A stretch of DNA of 64,000 nt from Saprospiraceae bacterium (GCA_020627785.1 JAHDGF010000011.1:36390-100389), one strand, 5' to 3'. Positions 56,070 through 64,000 are shown, counted from the stretch's first letter. A program made the numbers and translations. The notes: generated by a model not told the origin, from the letters alone.

Positions 56070-59000
56070 TTTTTTTTATCGTGAGCACTTACATGTTTCA
56101 CGATTTCCTCTAAGGTTCTTAGTTCCGTTAATTCATTTGGATTGAGTCCAGATAGTTCCGGATATTGTTTGGTCAAAGCTCCAAAGATTTCTACTCTTTT
56201 AATAGAGTCAATTCCTAGATCTGCTTCCATATCCATTTCAAGTTCTAGCATCTCTGCTGGATAACCTGTTTTTTCACTAACCACTTGGAGTAGTGCTTCT
56301 TGCATCTGGGCATTGACTGATCCATTCCCATTTCCATTTGAGGAAACTGCTGCTTGAGTTGCTACGGCTGCGGCAGTGGATACTGCGGCAACGGTACCAT
56401 TACCTGACGATGTTGACTGACTATTGTTAGTGACAAAATCAACTATTTCTTGAAGCGTTCGTAACTCAGTCAATTCATTTGGATTGATGCCAGCCATCTC
56501 TGGGTGTTTCTTAGTTAAGGCACCAAATATTTCCACACGCTTAATCGAATCAATTCCTAAGTCCGCTTCCATATCCATTCCTAATTCTAGCATCTCCGTA
56601 GGGTACCCAGTTTTCTCACTGACAACTTCTAATAGTGAAGTAGTTAATACATTAACATCCATAGAGCCAGCTGCACTAGCTGATGCTGTTCCATTTCCAT
56701 TTGTTGAAGGTGTTGCTACTACGACAGGAGTGCTAGCTGTTGTGGTATTAGAAGCTGGGGCAACACCGCTATTATTTGTAACAAAATCAACAATCTCTTG
56801 GAGTGTTCTTAATTCAGTTAATTCATTAGGGTTAATGCCTGACATCTCTGGATGCTTCTTGGTTAGAGCACCGAAAATTTCAACTCGTTTGATTGAATCA
56901 ATTCCTAGGTCTGCTTCCATATCCATTCCTAGTTCGAGCATCTCTGCTGGGTATCCAGTTTTTTCACTCACCACCTCTAATAGGGAACTGGTTAACACAT
57001 TTGTATTTATGCTTCCATTGCTAGAAGCTTTAGAAGTTTCATTAGTATTAGAAGCTATTTGTGATTTGTTAGAAAAAGAGGGGGCAGCTGCCGGAGCAGC
57101 TGCGTAGGTATTCGTATTAGCATTACTTGTATTTACCGCCCCATTTTTAGTTACGAAATCTACGATTTCCTGTAATGTTCTTAATTCAGTTAATTCATTA
57201 GGATTGATGCCTGACATCTCAGGATGTTGCTTTGTCAAGGCACCAAATATTTCTACTCGCTTGATTGAATCGATGCCTAGATCAGCTTCCATATCCATGT
57301 TTAATTCCAACATTTCAGCAGGGTAGCCAGTCTTCTCACTGACTACCTCTAGTAGAGATGAAGTTAGCGTAGTTACATCTAATCCACTGTTCCCATTTGA
57401 AGTTGCTTTTCCATTTCCATTGGAACTTACTGGAACCGGAGGAGCTATCTTAGTCGCTGTTGAAAGGCTATTCGTGCCATTCGTGCTTGACTTGGTATGA
57501 ATGCCATTGGTGCCATTGCTACCATTGCCAGAGTAAGTGGTTCCTGGTACTTGTGAAATTAATTGGTTGTTAACCATATTTGGTTTTACCATCGATCCAT
57601 TGTCGCCAGTCATGTGCTGACTCAATATATTCAGCAGCTGCTGAGATTGCTGATTCTGTTCATTCATATATCTTTCAAAAATCTCTAATGATTTTGTCTG
57701 ATTTAATTGGAATGATTCAAGCGTTGCTTGTAATAATTTATATACTTCTTTATTCATGATTTCTTCTTCTTTTTCAGATGAAAGATGAATCCCATTTTGC
57801 ATTGGGACTTCAATTATTTTTTCGACGGTTACAATTTTTTCTACAACCTTTGTCTCACTGCCGCCTGAGATTTTAAACCCATCATTCATAAGATCATGAT
57901 GTGCTTTTTGAGTAGGTTGAGATACATAGTTGTTTCCACTTAGGGCCACGGTTAATTTTGACTTGGGTGGAAGTGGTGCAATTTCTTTTTTGTATGGATC
58001 TATGTTAGAAAGTGACAAGCCTAGAACTTGCATTTGAACGGCTGCTTGACGGAATAGTAAATCACTATCTTTTTTAGCACTACCATTAATCGCTATGGCA
58101 TAATGTTCTTTCCCTTCTAAAATATTTCTGACTAGGTTGGTCAATACTCCTTTTGGTCCAAACTCAATAAAGATTCTTCCGCCGGCTTGGTGAATGTTTT
58201 CAATTTGGTTTTTGAATAATACTGGATTTAAAATCTGATTCTTTAAGATTGATTTTAGGCTAGTTAAATCATTCGGATATAAATCTCCAGTGGTGTTGGA
58301 GTACACGGGAATCGAAGGAGTTCTGAATGCCTGTTGGTCTACAAAGTTAGAGAATGGTACTTGTGCATGTTTCACAAACTCTGTATGAAATGCTGCAGCC
58401 ACAGGAAGTGGAACAACTGAAAATCCATTCACTCTTAATTGTTCTTCTGCTATTTTTATCGCTGCCGTTGAACCACCGAGCACAACTTGTTTATTGGAAT
58501 TTACATTTGCGATAAGCACACCCGAAAGATTTTTAATAGCATCCGCTACTTTCTCTTGAGAAGCTTTCACTGCAAGCATGGTTCCCGCATCCGCGGAAGG
58601 ATTATCAATCGCCATGGCCTCACCTCTGGTTTTGGCCAACTTTAAGAATGTCTCATCATCGTATGTACCCGCTGCCCACAAGGCCGTCAACTCACCAAAA
58701 CTATGTCCCGCCGTAAATTCTGGTTGGAAACCTGCATTCTGTAAGGTCTTAAATTGACCCATACTGATGGCTCCAATGGCAGGTTGTGCATGTTGAGTTT
58801 TTGTCAACTCTTTCTGTTGCTCTGCTTTTTCTTCTTTATTGAAAACAGGAATTGGGAATATCTTTTCAGATAGTGTGTGACCACCTGAAGCTTTAAATAA
58901 TTGGTCAACTTGTTCGAAAGATTCTGAGAGGGCTGGAAATGCATTTGCCATTTCTTTACCCATTCCCACATACTGTGATCCCTGTCCTGCAAAAAGTGCA

Positions 59001-60748
59001 ACCACCTTATTTTTCTGAATATCAATACCAGTTGGTCTGTAGTAAATTCCTTTTGGATGATCCCAAGCGGTTGATCCCATTCCTTGGGTAATGGCTGCCT
59101 TTAAAATATCAATGCAATCCTCTTTTGATTTTGCAACAAAACCTACTCTTGCATTTTGTTGGGTGAGTGAAATGGTCTTACTTGCCTCTACAAGATCTTT
59201 AAAAACGGAATCACTTTCTGTGCCATTGAGTTGGTTTATAATTTCATTTCCTAATTGATGTAGTTCTTGTGGATTATTGGCTTGTAGGAGAATGCTTTTA
59301 TAAGGCTCATGCAATCGATAATTAGTTTTGCCCTTACCTTGGTATTCCTCCATGGTAATGTGCACATTGATCCCTCCAAATCCAAAAGCACTGACTCCAG
59401 ATCTTCGCGGGTTACCATTTTTCAACCATGGTCTTGCCTCTGTGTTTATATAAATTGCGGAATCTTCAATATCAAATTTAGAATTAGGTTTTTCCACGTT
59501 AATGGTTGGTGGTAAGACCTTGTGATGCAATGCCAAAACCGCCTTTATGATTCCAGCTGCACCTGCCGCAGATTTTGTATGCCCGATCTGAGATTTCACG
59601 GAGCCTAAGGCAATGTGTTGCTTCTTTGAATTGTTAGCGCCAAACACCATTTGCATCGAAGTAAATTCAGTTGGGTCACCAGCACCTGTTCCTGTCCCGT
59701 GAGCCTCTAATAAACCAACAGTATCTGGTGCATAACCAGCATCTTCATAAGCACGGTTCATAGCCAAAGCTTGACCTGAAGGTCTCGGTGCATAAACAGA
59801 CTTAAATCTTCCATCACTCGATGTACCCACTCCTTTAATGACTGCATAAATCTGATCTCCATCTCTTTCCGCATCTTCTAATCTCTTCAAAACCAACATA
59901 CCAATTCCTTCTCCGATCAACATTCCATCTGCCTTGTCACTGAATGGGCTGATGTTGCCAGATTTAGAGAATGCAGGGGTCTTACTGAAAGACATATACA
60001 TAAATGGAGAGTTGTCCGTATCAACACCTCCGGTTAGCATCATATCACATCTACCTTCAACCAATTCACTTAGCGCCATTTTTATGGCACTTAATGAAGC
60101 GGCACATGCAGCATCAACAACTGAGTTAATTCCACCTAGGTCAAATCTATTTGTGATCCTCCCTGAGATAACATTACCTAAGAGCCCAGGGAATGAGTTC
60201 TCATTCCAGCCAATGTAGGCACTCTTCATTTTTTCTATAATCTTCGGAATATCTTCTTCAGATACACCGCTCGCTCTCAGGGCTCTTTCCCAGATTGGAT
60301 ACTGAAGTCTAGCAATGAGGGGAGTAATAAGTTTCTGTCCACCTCCGACACCCAAAAGAACACCTGTTCGTTCTTTAAGTTCCTTGGTGAATTTTTCTGA
60401 ACTCCTCCCGTAACCAGCATCTTCGAAAGCATCTCTTGCTGCGACAAGTCCTAAGAGTTGGGACGCGTCCGTTACTTCAAGAATATTTGGCGGAAGCCCA
60501 AATTCCATCGGGTTAAAATCTATCTCAGGCAAAAACCCTCCACGCTTACAATAGGTCTTATCAGGAGCCATCATGTCCTCATCGTAATAGTCGTCTATCA
60601 ACCATCGATTGGCTGGAACATCCTTGATGCTATCTCGAGACTGAATTATATTCGTCCAATACTCTTCGATGTTTTTTGCATCAGCGAACATAGCAGAAAG
60701 TCCGATAACGGCAATTGGGGTTTTTTTAAGAGAAGAATTTAAATTCAT
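56057..60748 (-). CDS. pfaA: PfaA, 5' part: KS-MAT-four ACP domains
   Basis: A 1563-residue iterative PUFA synthase subunit. Ketosynthase 8-470 with Cys215 (VDAACAAS), His350 (EAHGTGTG) and His390. Malonyl/acyl transferase ~580-900 with GHSFG and Ser683 and His788. A Lys/Glu-rich linker at ~960-1050. Four acyl carrier protein domains with phosphopantetheine serines 1161, 1285, 1401 and 1515 in DLGIDSIKRVEIF, linked by Asn/Gly/Ala/Ser-rich spacers. The protein stops with VMQ three codons after the A9 run, without the KR and DH domains expected. It is the first biosynthetic gene of the locus, 55 nt from the TetR gene. Confidence 0.93.
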   Translation of the reverse strand: MNLNSSLKKTPIAVIGLSAMFADAKNIEEYWTNIIQSRDSIKDVPANRWLIDDYYDEDMMAPDKTYCKRGGFLPEIDFNPMEFGLPPNILEVTDASQLLGLVAARDAFEDAGYGRSSEKFTKELKERTGVLLGVGGGQKLITPLIARLQYPIWERALRASGVSEEDIPKIIEKMKSAYIGWNENSFPGLLGNVISGRITNRFDLGGINSVVDAACAASLSAIKMALSELVEGRCDMMLTGGVDTDNSPFMYMSFSKTPAFSKSGNISPFSDKADGMLIGEGIGMLVLKRLEDAERDGDQIYAVIKGVGTSSDGRFKSVYAPRPSGQALAMNRAYEDAGYAPDTVGLLEAHGTGTGAGDPTEFTSMQMVFGANNSKKQHIALGSVKSQIGHTKSAAGAAGIIKAVLALHHKVLPPTINVEKPNSKFDIEDSAIYINTEARPWLKNGNPRRSGVSAFGFGGINVHITMEEYQGKGKTNYRLHEPYKSILLQANNPQELHQLGNEIINQLNGTESDSVFKDLVEASKTISLTQQNARVGFVAKSKEDCIDILKAAITQGMGSTAWDHPKGIYYRPTGIDIQKNKVVALFAGQGSQYVGMGKEMANAFPALSESFEQVDQLFKASGGHTLSEKIFPIPVFNKEEKAEQQKELTKTQHAQPAIGAISMGQFKTLQNAGFQPEFTAGHSFGELTALWAAGTYDDETFLKLAKTRGEAMAIDNPSADAGTMLAVKASQEKVADAIKNLSGVLIANVNSNKQVVLGGSTAAIKIAEEQLRVNGFSVVPLPVAAAFHTEFVKHAQVPFSNFVDQQAFRTPSIPVYSNTTGDLYPNDLTSLKSILKNQILNPVLFKNQIENIHQAGGRIFIEFGPKGVLTNLVRNILEGKEHYAIAINGSAKKDSDLLFRQAAVQMQVLGLSLSNIDPYKKEIAPLPPKSKLTVALSGNNYVSQPTQKAHHDLMNDGFKISGGSETKVVEKIVTVEKIIEVPMQNGIHLSSEKEEEIMNKEVYKLLQATLESFQLNQTKSLEIFERYMNEQNQQSQQLLNILSQHMTGDNGSMVKPNMVNNQLISQVPGTTYSGNGSNGTNGIHTKSSTNGTNSLSTATKIAPPVPVSSNGNGKATSNGNSGLDVTTLTSSLLEVVSEKTGYPAEMLELNMDMEADLGIDSIKRVEIFGALTKQHPEMSGINPNELTELRTLQEIVDFVTKNGAVNTSNANTNTYAAAPAAAPSFSNKSQIASNTNETSKASSNGSINTNVLTSSLLEVVSEKTGYPAEMLELGMDMEADLGIDSIKRVEIFGALTKKHPEMSGINPNELTELRTLQEIVDFVTNNSGVAPASNTTTASTPVVVATPSTNGNGTASASAAGSMDVNVLTTSLLEVVSEKTGYPTEMLELGMDMEADLGIDSIKRVEIFGALTKKHPEMAGINPNELTELRTLQEIVDFVTNNSQSTSSGNGTVAAVSTAAAVATQAAVSSNGNGNGSVNAQMQEALLQVVSEKTGYPAEMLELEMDMEADLGIDSIKRVEIFGALTKQYPELSGLNPNELTELRTLEEIVKHVSAHDKKKVMQ
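56069..56077 (-). other. A9 slippery run joining the two halves of pfaA
   Basis: On the coding strand the sequence is GAT, nine A, then GTA ATG CAG TAA. In the first frame the run is read AAA AAA AAA. A -1 slip gives AAA AAA AAA AGT AAT GCA and enters the KR-DH frame. It fits the X XXY YYZ heptamer (A AAA AAA) for tandem tRNA-Lys slippage, and an A9 run of this kind also permits polymerase slippage, as in Thermus dnaX. I see no strong downstream hairpin or upstream Shine-Dalgarno stimulator, which favours transcriptional slippage over a stimulated ribosomal shift. Confidence 0.7.
56084..57388 (-). repeat. Four tandem ACP modules
   Basis: Four in-frame modules of about 115-125 codons, with near-identical 80-residue ACP cores (each containing EVVSEKTGYP or QVVSEKTGYP and MDMEADLGIDSIKRV) and low-complexity linkers. 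The cores differ at many silent positions, so this is not recent amplification. Extra ACPs in this family raise product output. Confidence 0.9.
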
Positions 60749-60767
60749 TAAATTTTATGTTTGTAAC

Positions 60768-60781
60768 CAGTTAGTTAACTG
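60768..60781. promoter_or_regulatory. Palindrome upstream of pfaA
   Basis: CAGTTAGTTAACTG is a perfect 6-2-6 palindrome 20 nt upstream of the pfaA start codon, between pfaA and the TetR gene. It could be the TetR operator for the pfa operon. I did not find a second copy in the divergent tetR/pfaE region. Confidence 0.4.
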
Positions 60782-60803
60782 TAGTTTTTTTTAATTGTTA
60801 TAC

Positions 60804-61421
60804 TTAGATCTGCACCCTAAAAAGTTCTTCTTGAATGTGTAAAAGTTTAATGCCTTTCTCGGTGCACAAACCCCTCAGATATGGCACCATAATTCCAAAA
60901 GTTAATCGCTCTTTACTGAATTCTAAAACAGGAAATTGCTCCGTGTCTTTCAATAGTTTTAATAAGGTCAAGACTGTTTTACCGACCACTTCAACATCCA
61001 TATCTTTTTGAAAAATGCCATCCTTGATTCCAGCATCCGCTAAATAGATTAACTGCTGGTGAGCGTAATTGCCATTTCTTTTATAAGACTCATGTAGAAG
61101 ACCAGGGTAGTAATGTATAATGTCGCCAAAAAAGTTTGGGTTAATTTGATGTGATCTTCTCACAATCTTTTGGTGAAGATGCCCCATGGCTTCTATCACA
61201 TTTTCCGAAGCCTTTATAACTTCTTCATTTTCAGCTCTTACTTTGGTGTTGTACACGTCAAGACAAGCCGTCAATAAGGAAAGTTTATCTTCGAAATGGC
61301 TGTAAATTGTTCGTTTGGATGTACGTAACTCCTTCACAATACGGTCAATTGTGATGGTTTTTACCCCATGCTGCATGAATAACTTAGTGGCGGTCTCTAT
61401 GATTAGTTCCTTGGTGATCAT
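60804..61421 (-). CDS. TetR family transcriptional regulator
   Basis: A 205-residue regulator with an N-terminal HTH (residues ~9-50; TKLFMQHGVKTITIDRIVKELRTSKRTIYSHFEDKLSLL is the classic TetR layout) and a mostly helical ligand domain. It is directly upstream of pfaA on the same strand and divergent from pfaE, so it probably senses a fatty-acid or lipid signal and controls PUFA production. The ligand is inferred from neighbours only. Confidence 0.85.
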   Translation of the reverse strand: MITKELIIETATKLFMQHGVKTITIDRIVKELRTSKRTIYSHFEDKLSLLTACLDVYNTKVRAENEEVIKASENVIEAMGHLHQKIVRRSHQINPNFFGDIIHYYPGLLHESYKRNGNYAHQQLIYLADAGIKDGIFQKDMDVEVVGKTVLTLLKLLKDTEQFPVLEFSKERLTFGIMVPYLRGLCTEKGIKLLHIQEELFRVQI

Positions 61422-61504
61422 CCCTATTAAATGGCGGTTGGCACTTGTGGTAATATTTTAGTTCTCAGAGTACCAAACAAAGAAAAGAAGATATTTTCAA
61501 TTTT

Positions 61505-62236
61505 ATGCAGCTAAGTGGATTAATTACTACATTTATTTTCATTACTGCTGATAAAAGACCATTTGAAGCACATTTTATCATTCTAACTCATCAGAATTCT
61601 TTGAATCTTATCATCTACCATGCTGATACTAAGCCATTGATGGAGCAAAAAATGCTGCCTCAACTTTTACAGCGTGTGCCAAAATCTATGCATGGCAGAG
61701 CAGAAAGATACCAATCAGAAAAAAGTAGCTACAATTTTATTGTCGGTCGTTTACTTTTGATGCATGGACTCCGCAACCTTGGTTTGGATGATTCACTCAT
61801 ACATTTTAAGATTGATGAAAATGGCAAGCCGATGGTACCTGATGCACACTTTAATATTTCACACACAGATCATCAGGTGGTCTGCGCTTTCGCAAATGAA
61901 GGAGTACTTGGAGTTGATTTAGAAACAATAAAAGAAATTGACTTCACAGATTTTGACTCCATGTTTACCCCAAATGAATGGAGCTCTATAAAATCTGCGG
62001 AAGATCCATTGAAAAGTTTTTATTGGTTTTGGACACGGAAAGAAAGCATCATTAAAGCCCTTGGTAAGAATCTAAATTATTTACACCAGATTGAATTGGA
62101 TGTTTCAATCGATCATTTTATTGATGAAAATCAGATTTGGTACTTGAAAGATTTAGATTTCATGGATGGTTATGTTGGTGCAATTTGTAGCAAACGGGAA
62201 ATTAATAACATCGATTTGCTTCATGTCAATCTCTAA
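61505..62236 (+). CDS. pfaE: Sfp-type phosphopantetheinyl transferase (PfaE)
   Basis: A holo-ACP synthase of the Sfp family: GVDLE (residues 136-140) and WTRKESIIKALG (from 176) are the magnesium/CoA and catalytic motifs. It transfers 4'-phosphopantetheine from CoA to the four PfaA ACP serines, so it is required for the pathway. The ATG at 61505 would give about 32 residues (MQLSGLITTFIFITADKRPF...) not seen in the family; the usual N-terminus begins near residue 33, where a TTG codon (61601) is in frame. The start is therefore uncertain. Confidence 0.88.
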   Translation: MQLSGLITTFIFITADKRPFEAHFIILTHQNSLNLIIYHADTKPLMEQKMLPQLLQRVPKSMHGRAERYQSEKSSYNFIVGRLLLMHGLRNLGLDDSLIHFKIDENGKPMVPDAHFNISHTDHQVVCAFANEGVLGVDLETIKEIDFTDFDSMFTPNEWSSIKSAEDPLKSFYWFWTRKESIIKALGKNLNYLHQIELDVSIDHFIDENQIWYLKDLDFMDGYVGAICSKREINNIDLLHVNL

Positions 62237-62399
62237 AAATCTTTTCTTCTTCCTCGGATAAATCGGAAATGATTTATTGAATTGACCTTTCTTAAGCTTC
62301 TTGTTTAGACATAACTTTGGCTCAAACAGAAGTAGATAATTAATCATGAATGCAACCATTCCTGAAGTTGTGCTCACTTGATAGTATAAACCACAAATT

Positions 62400-63053
62400 A
62401 TGAATACTATCAAAACAATTTTCGCAACACTACTTATCGGATTATTTTTACAGAGCTGTGATGATCCAATTTCAGGAGCAGGTCTAGTGATCCAAGAAGA
62501 AAGAGAAATCTCAGATTTTTCAGATGTAAATATTCATGGAATTTTTGATACCAAAATTATTCACTCATCAGAAAACAAAATCATCATTAAAGCTAACGAT
62601 GATCTCATGGATAGATTAAAAGCAAAAGTTACCTCAGAAGTTTTAGAATTAAGATTAGAAGAAGGTTATTATAATAACATTGAAATGGATGTCACGATCT
62701 ATTCAAGTTCACTTGAGTCCTTGCACACCGAAGGATTAGGCGATGTCGAAATTATAGGATTTTCAGATCTTGATATGCTAGAACTTATCCATGGCAGCTC
62801 TGGCGATATTACGGTAGGTGGCGGCAATGCAAATAGATTAAATATAATAAAGGTTAGTGCAGGGGATATTAATGCATATGACTTTGAAGCACAAGATGTT
62901 TTCTTTAATGTGAATGGTGTTGGAGATGTGCATGTGACAGCGATGAACAGATTAAATGGTCTCGTGAACGGCGTTGGAGACCTTTATTATAAAGGCTCAC
63001 CTGAAATAAGTGTTGAATTAAATGGAGTTGGAAGTATCGTAGATGCCAATTAG
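62400..63053 (+). CDS. Lipoprotein with DUF2807 (GIN) domain
   Basis: A lipoprotein signal (MNTIKTIFATLLIGLFLQSCDD) precedes a ~195-residue right-handed parallel beta-helix-like domain. The repeated short strands (IYSSSLESLHTEGLGDVEI, SSGDITVGGG, NVNGVGDVHV, VNGVGDLYY, LNGVGSI) are the hallmark of the putative auto-transporter adhesin/DUF2807 family common in Bacteroidota. Function of the family is unknown; it may be adhesive. Monocistronic, with a terminator 105 nt downstream. Confidence 0.85.
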   Translation: MNTIKTIFATLLIGLFLQSCDDPISGAGLVIQEEREISDFSDVNIHGIFDTKIIHSSENKIIIKANDDLMDRLKAKVTSEVLELRLEEGYYNNIEMDVTIYSSSLESLHTEGLGDVEIIGFSDLDMLELIHGSSGDITVGGGNANRLNIIKVSAGDINAYDFEAQDVFFNVNGVGDVHVTAMNRLNGLVNGVGDLYYKGSPEISVELNGVGSIVDAN

Positions 63054-63157
63054 TAGAAAACAGTCTAATCAATACAATCGTACATTTGCAAAAGCGTACA
63101 AAATATAATACTCTTAAAAAAATATAATTCCTATCTTAGATAGAACAACTAACCAAC

Positions 63158-63185
63158 AAGCTGAGCCGTTAAAATGGCTCAGCTT
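63158..63185 (+). terminator. Intrinsic terminator
   Basis: AAGCTGAGCC (63158-63167) pairs perfectly with GGCTCAGCTT (63176-63185), followed by TTTAATTTT. It lies over the ATG at 63174, arguing that the following gene starts at 63201 instead. Confidence 0.85.
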
Positions 63186-63200
63186 TTTAATTTTATAGCT

Positions 63201-63845
63201 ATGTCGAAAATACCTTTATTCTTAGGTGGAGTAATGATTGGTCTTGTTATTCTTTATACAATTAAACCTCCGTCAGCAATTCCAGTAAAAGATGGAGATC
63301 TTATCTTTCATAATTCAACTTCAGCTCAGAGCCCTTTTCTCGAACAATTAACGGGTTCGAAGTATACGCATATGGGAATAGTTTTTTTTGAAGCAGGTAA
63401 ACCCTTGGTTTATGAGGCTGTAGAACCCGTAAGATATGTTCCTTTAGAGCAATGGATTGATCGAGGAACGAATGATCATTTTGTTGTCAAGCGATTAAAA
63501 AATTCGAAGGAAGTTCTATCTGAAAAGAATCTTAAGTTAATGAAAAAGAAAGGCCTAGAATTCAAAGGTAAAAGTTACGATCGTCGCTTTCAGTGGGATG
63601 ATGCAAATATCTATTGTTCAGAATTGGTTTGGAAAATCTACGATGCGATAGGTATTCAAATTGGAGCTTTAAAACAGTTTAATGAATTTGATTTAAATAG
63701 TAACGAAGTGAAAAACGAAATCAAGAAACGTTATACAGATGATGGATTAACTTTTGATCCTAACGAAAAAGTAATTACCCCAGTTGATATGTTTAATAGT
63801 TCTCAATTGAAAGAAATTCAGCGAGGTGGGAAAGAGCAAAAGTGA
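63201..63845 (+). CDS. YiiX/YebB-like NlpC/P60-type cysteine hydrolase
   Basis: Start at 63201 (MSKIPLFLGG) is chosen because an earlier ATG at 63174 lies inside the hairpin of a terminator. The hydrophobic N-terminus is a signal anchor. The domain has GDLIFHNST, then THMGIVFFE (His) and IYCSELVWKIY (catalytic Cys), the order of YiiX/YebB permuted papain-like hydrolases. Family members are thought to act on lipid or peptide amide bonds at the envelope. Substrate unknown. Confidence 0.85.
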   Translation: MSKIPLFLGGVMIGLVILYTIKPPSAIPVKDGDLIFHNSTSAQSPFLEQLTGSKYTHMGIVFFEAGKPLVYEAVEPVRYVPLEQWIDRGTNDHFVVKRLKNSKEVLSEKNLKLMKKKGLEFKGKSYDRRFQWDDANIYCSELVWKIYDAIGIQIGALKQFNEFDLNSNEVKNEIKKRYTDDGLTFDPNEKVITPVDMFNSSQLKEIQRGGKEQK

Positions 63846-63937
63846 TCTTTACGTCATGAGAAAATTTATAAGTCTAAAATGTTGAATAATAAGTTGAAAA
63901 AATTGCCGTTATATCCACAAACAATAAAAATCAACTT

Positions 63938-64000
63938 ATGAACCATCTTCAATTATTATTTAAAAACACAGCAGTTTTTTTTCTCTGTATTTTTTTATCA
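63938..64000 (+). CDS. Start of a secreted protein gene, cut by the window end
   Basis: ATG at 63938 opens a frame to the window end (21 codons: MNHLQLLFKNTAVFFLCIFL...). The hydrophobic run after two Lys/Asn residues looks like a signal peptide. Nothing more can be said. Confidence 0.5.
   Translation, partial: MNHLQLLFKNTAVFFLCIFLS

Noticed and set aside
56484..57107. Plus-strand 207-codon frame opposite the ACP repeats
   Set aside because: It is the antisense of the tandem ACP modules, whose codon pattern leaves the opposite frame open.
63174..63200. ATG 63174 as the start of the YiiX-like gene
   Set aside because: The codon lies in the right arm region of a strong terminator; ATG 63201 begins the hydrophobic N-terminus.
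1..64000. CRISPR arrays, tRNA, rRNA and insertion sequences
   Set aside because: I saw no array of short regular direct repeats, no transposase or integrase gene and no tRNA-like or rRNA sequence; I could not run a structure-based search.

Overview
This is an AT-rich window that looks like a chromosomal segment of a marine-type Bacteroidota bacterium, probably of the Saprospiria/Flavobacteriia side; I cannot fix the genus from sequence alone. The evidence is the set of secreted proteins ending in type IX secretion (T9SS) sorting domains with a V-Y-P-N-P motif, many short Bacteroidota-style lipoproteins, a SusC-like-signature TonB receptor, BlaI/BlaR1-type regulation, few Shine-Dalgarno sites and several TAnnTTTG promoter elements.

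Layout, left to right. 1-7404: a left-truncated T9SS leucine-rich surface protein, then a BlaR1/BlaI pair and a secreted gluzincin-like lipoprotein that share the same palindromic operator, then two secreted proteins of unknown role. 7577-9911 (minus): a TrkH-type potassium channel subunit translationally coupled to a DUF3124 lipoprotein and a small membrane protein. 10134-16278 (plus): a six-gene operon with a GbsR/MarR-like regulator, a DUF6653 membrane protein, a LolA-like periplasmic carrier, two FtsX-type permeases, an ABC ATPase and an outer-membrane barrel; together they look like a complete inner-to-outer-membrane lipid or lipoprotein export route. 16334-44979: a GT-C glycosyltransferase, several lipoproteins, a giant T9SS protein with 18 repeats of about 107 residues, FKBP and MsrA, more T9SS proteins (including a tandem duplicate), a TonB receptor with a partner lipoprotein under a Zur-like palindrome, an Omp28-like protein, and two EGF-domain lipoprotein paralogues, one frameshifted.

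45022-62236 is the most notable part: a complete polyunsaturated fatty acid (Pfa) synthase locus. Read leftwards it holds a TetR regulator, PfaA (KS-MAT-4xACP-KR-DH), PfaC with a built-in acyltransferase (KS-CLF-AT-DH-DH, so no separate pfaB), and PfaD (enoyl reductase). The phosphopantetheinyl transferase needed to arm the ACPs (pfaE) is divergently transcribed next to the regulator. PfaA is split exactly at a run of nine adenines: the KS-MAT-ACP half stops 10 nt past the run, and the KR-DH half is open in the -1 frame with no usable start codon. This is either programmed slippage (ribosomal -1 or transcriptional on A9), a natural frameshift mutation, or a homopolymer error; the arrangement is exactly what a -1 slippage site would require.

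The window ends with a DUF2807 lipoprotein, a YiiX-like cysteine hydrolase and the first codons of a further secreted protein. I saw no rRNA, tRNA, CRISPR array or insertion sequence.
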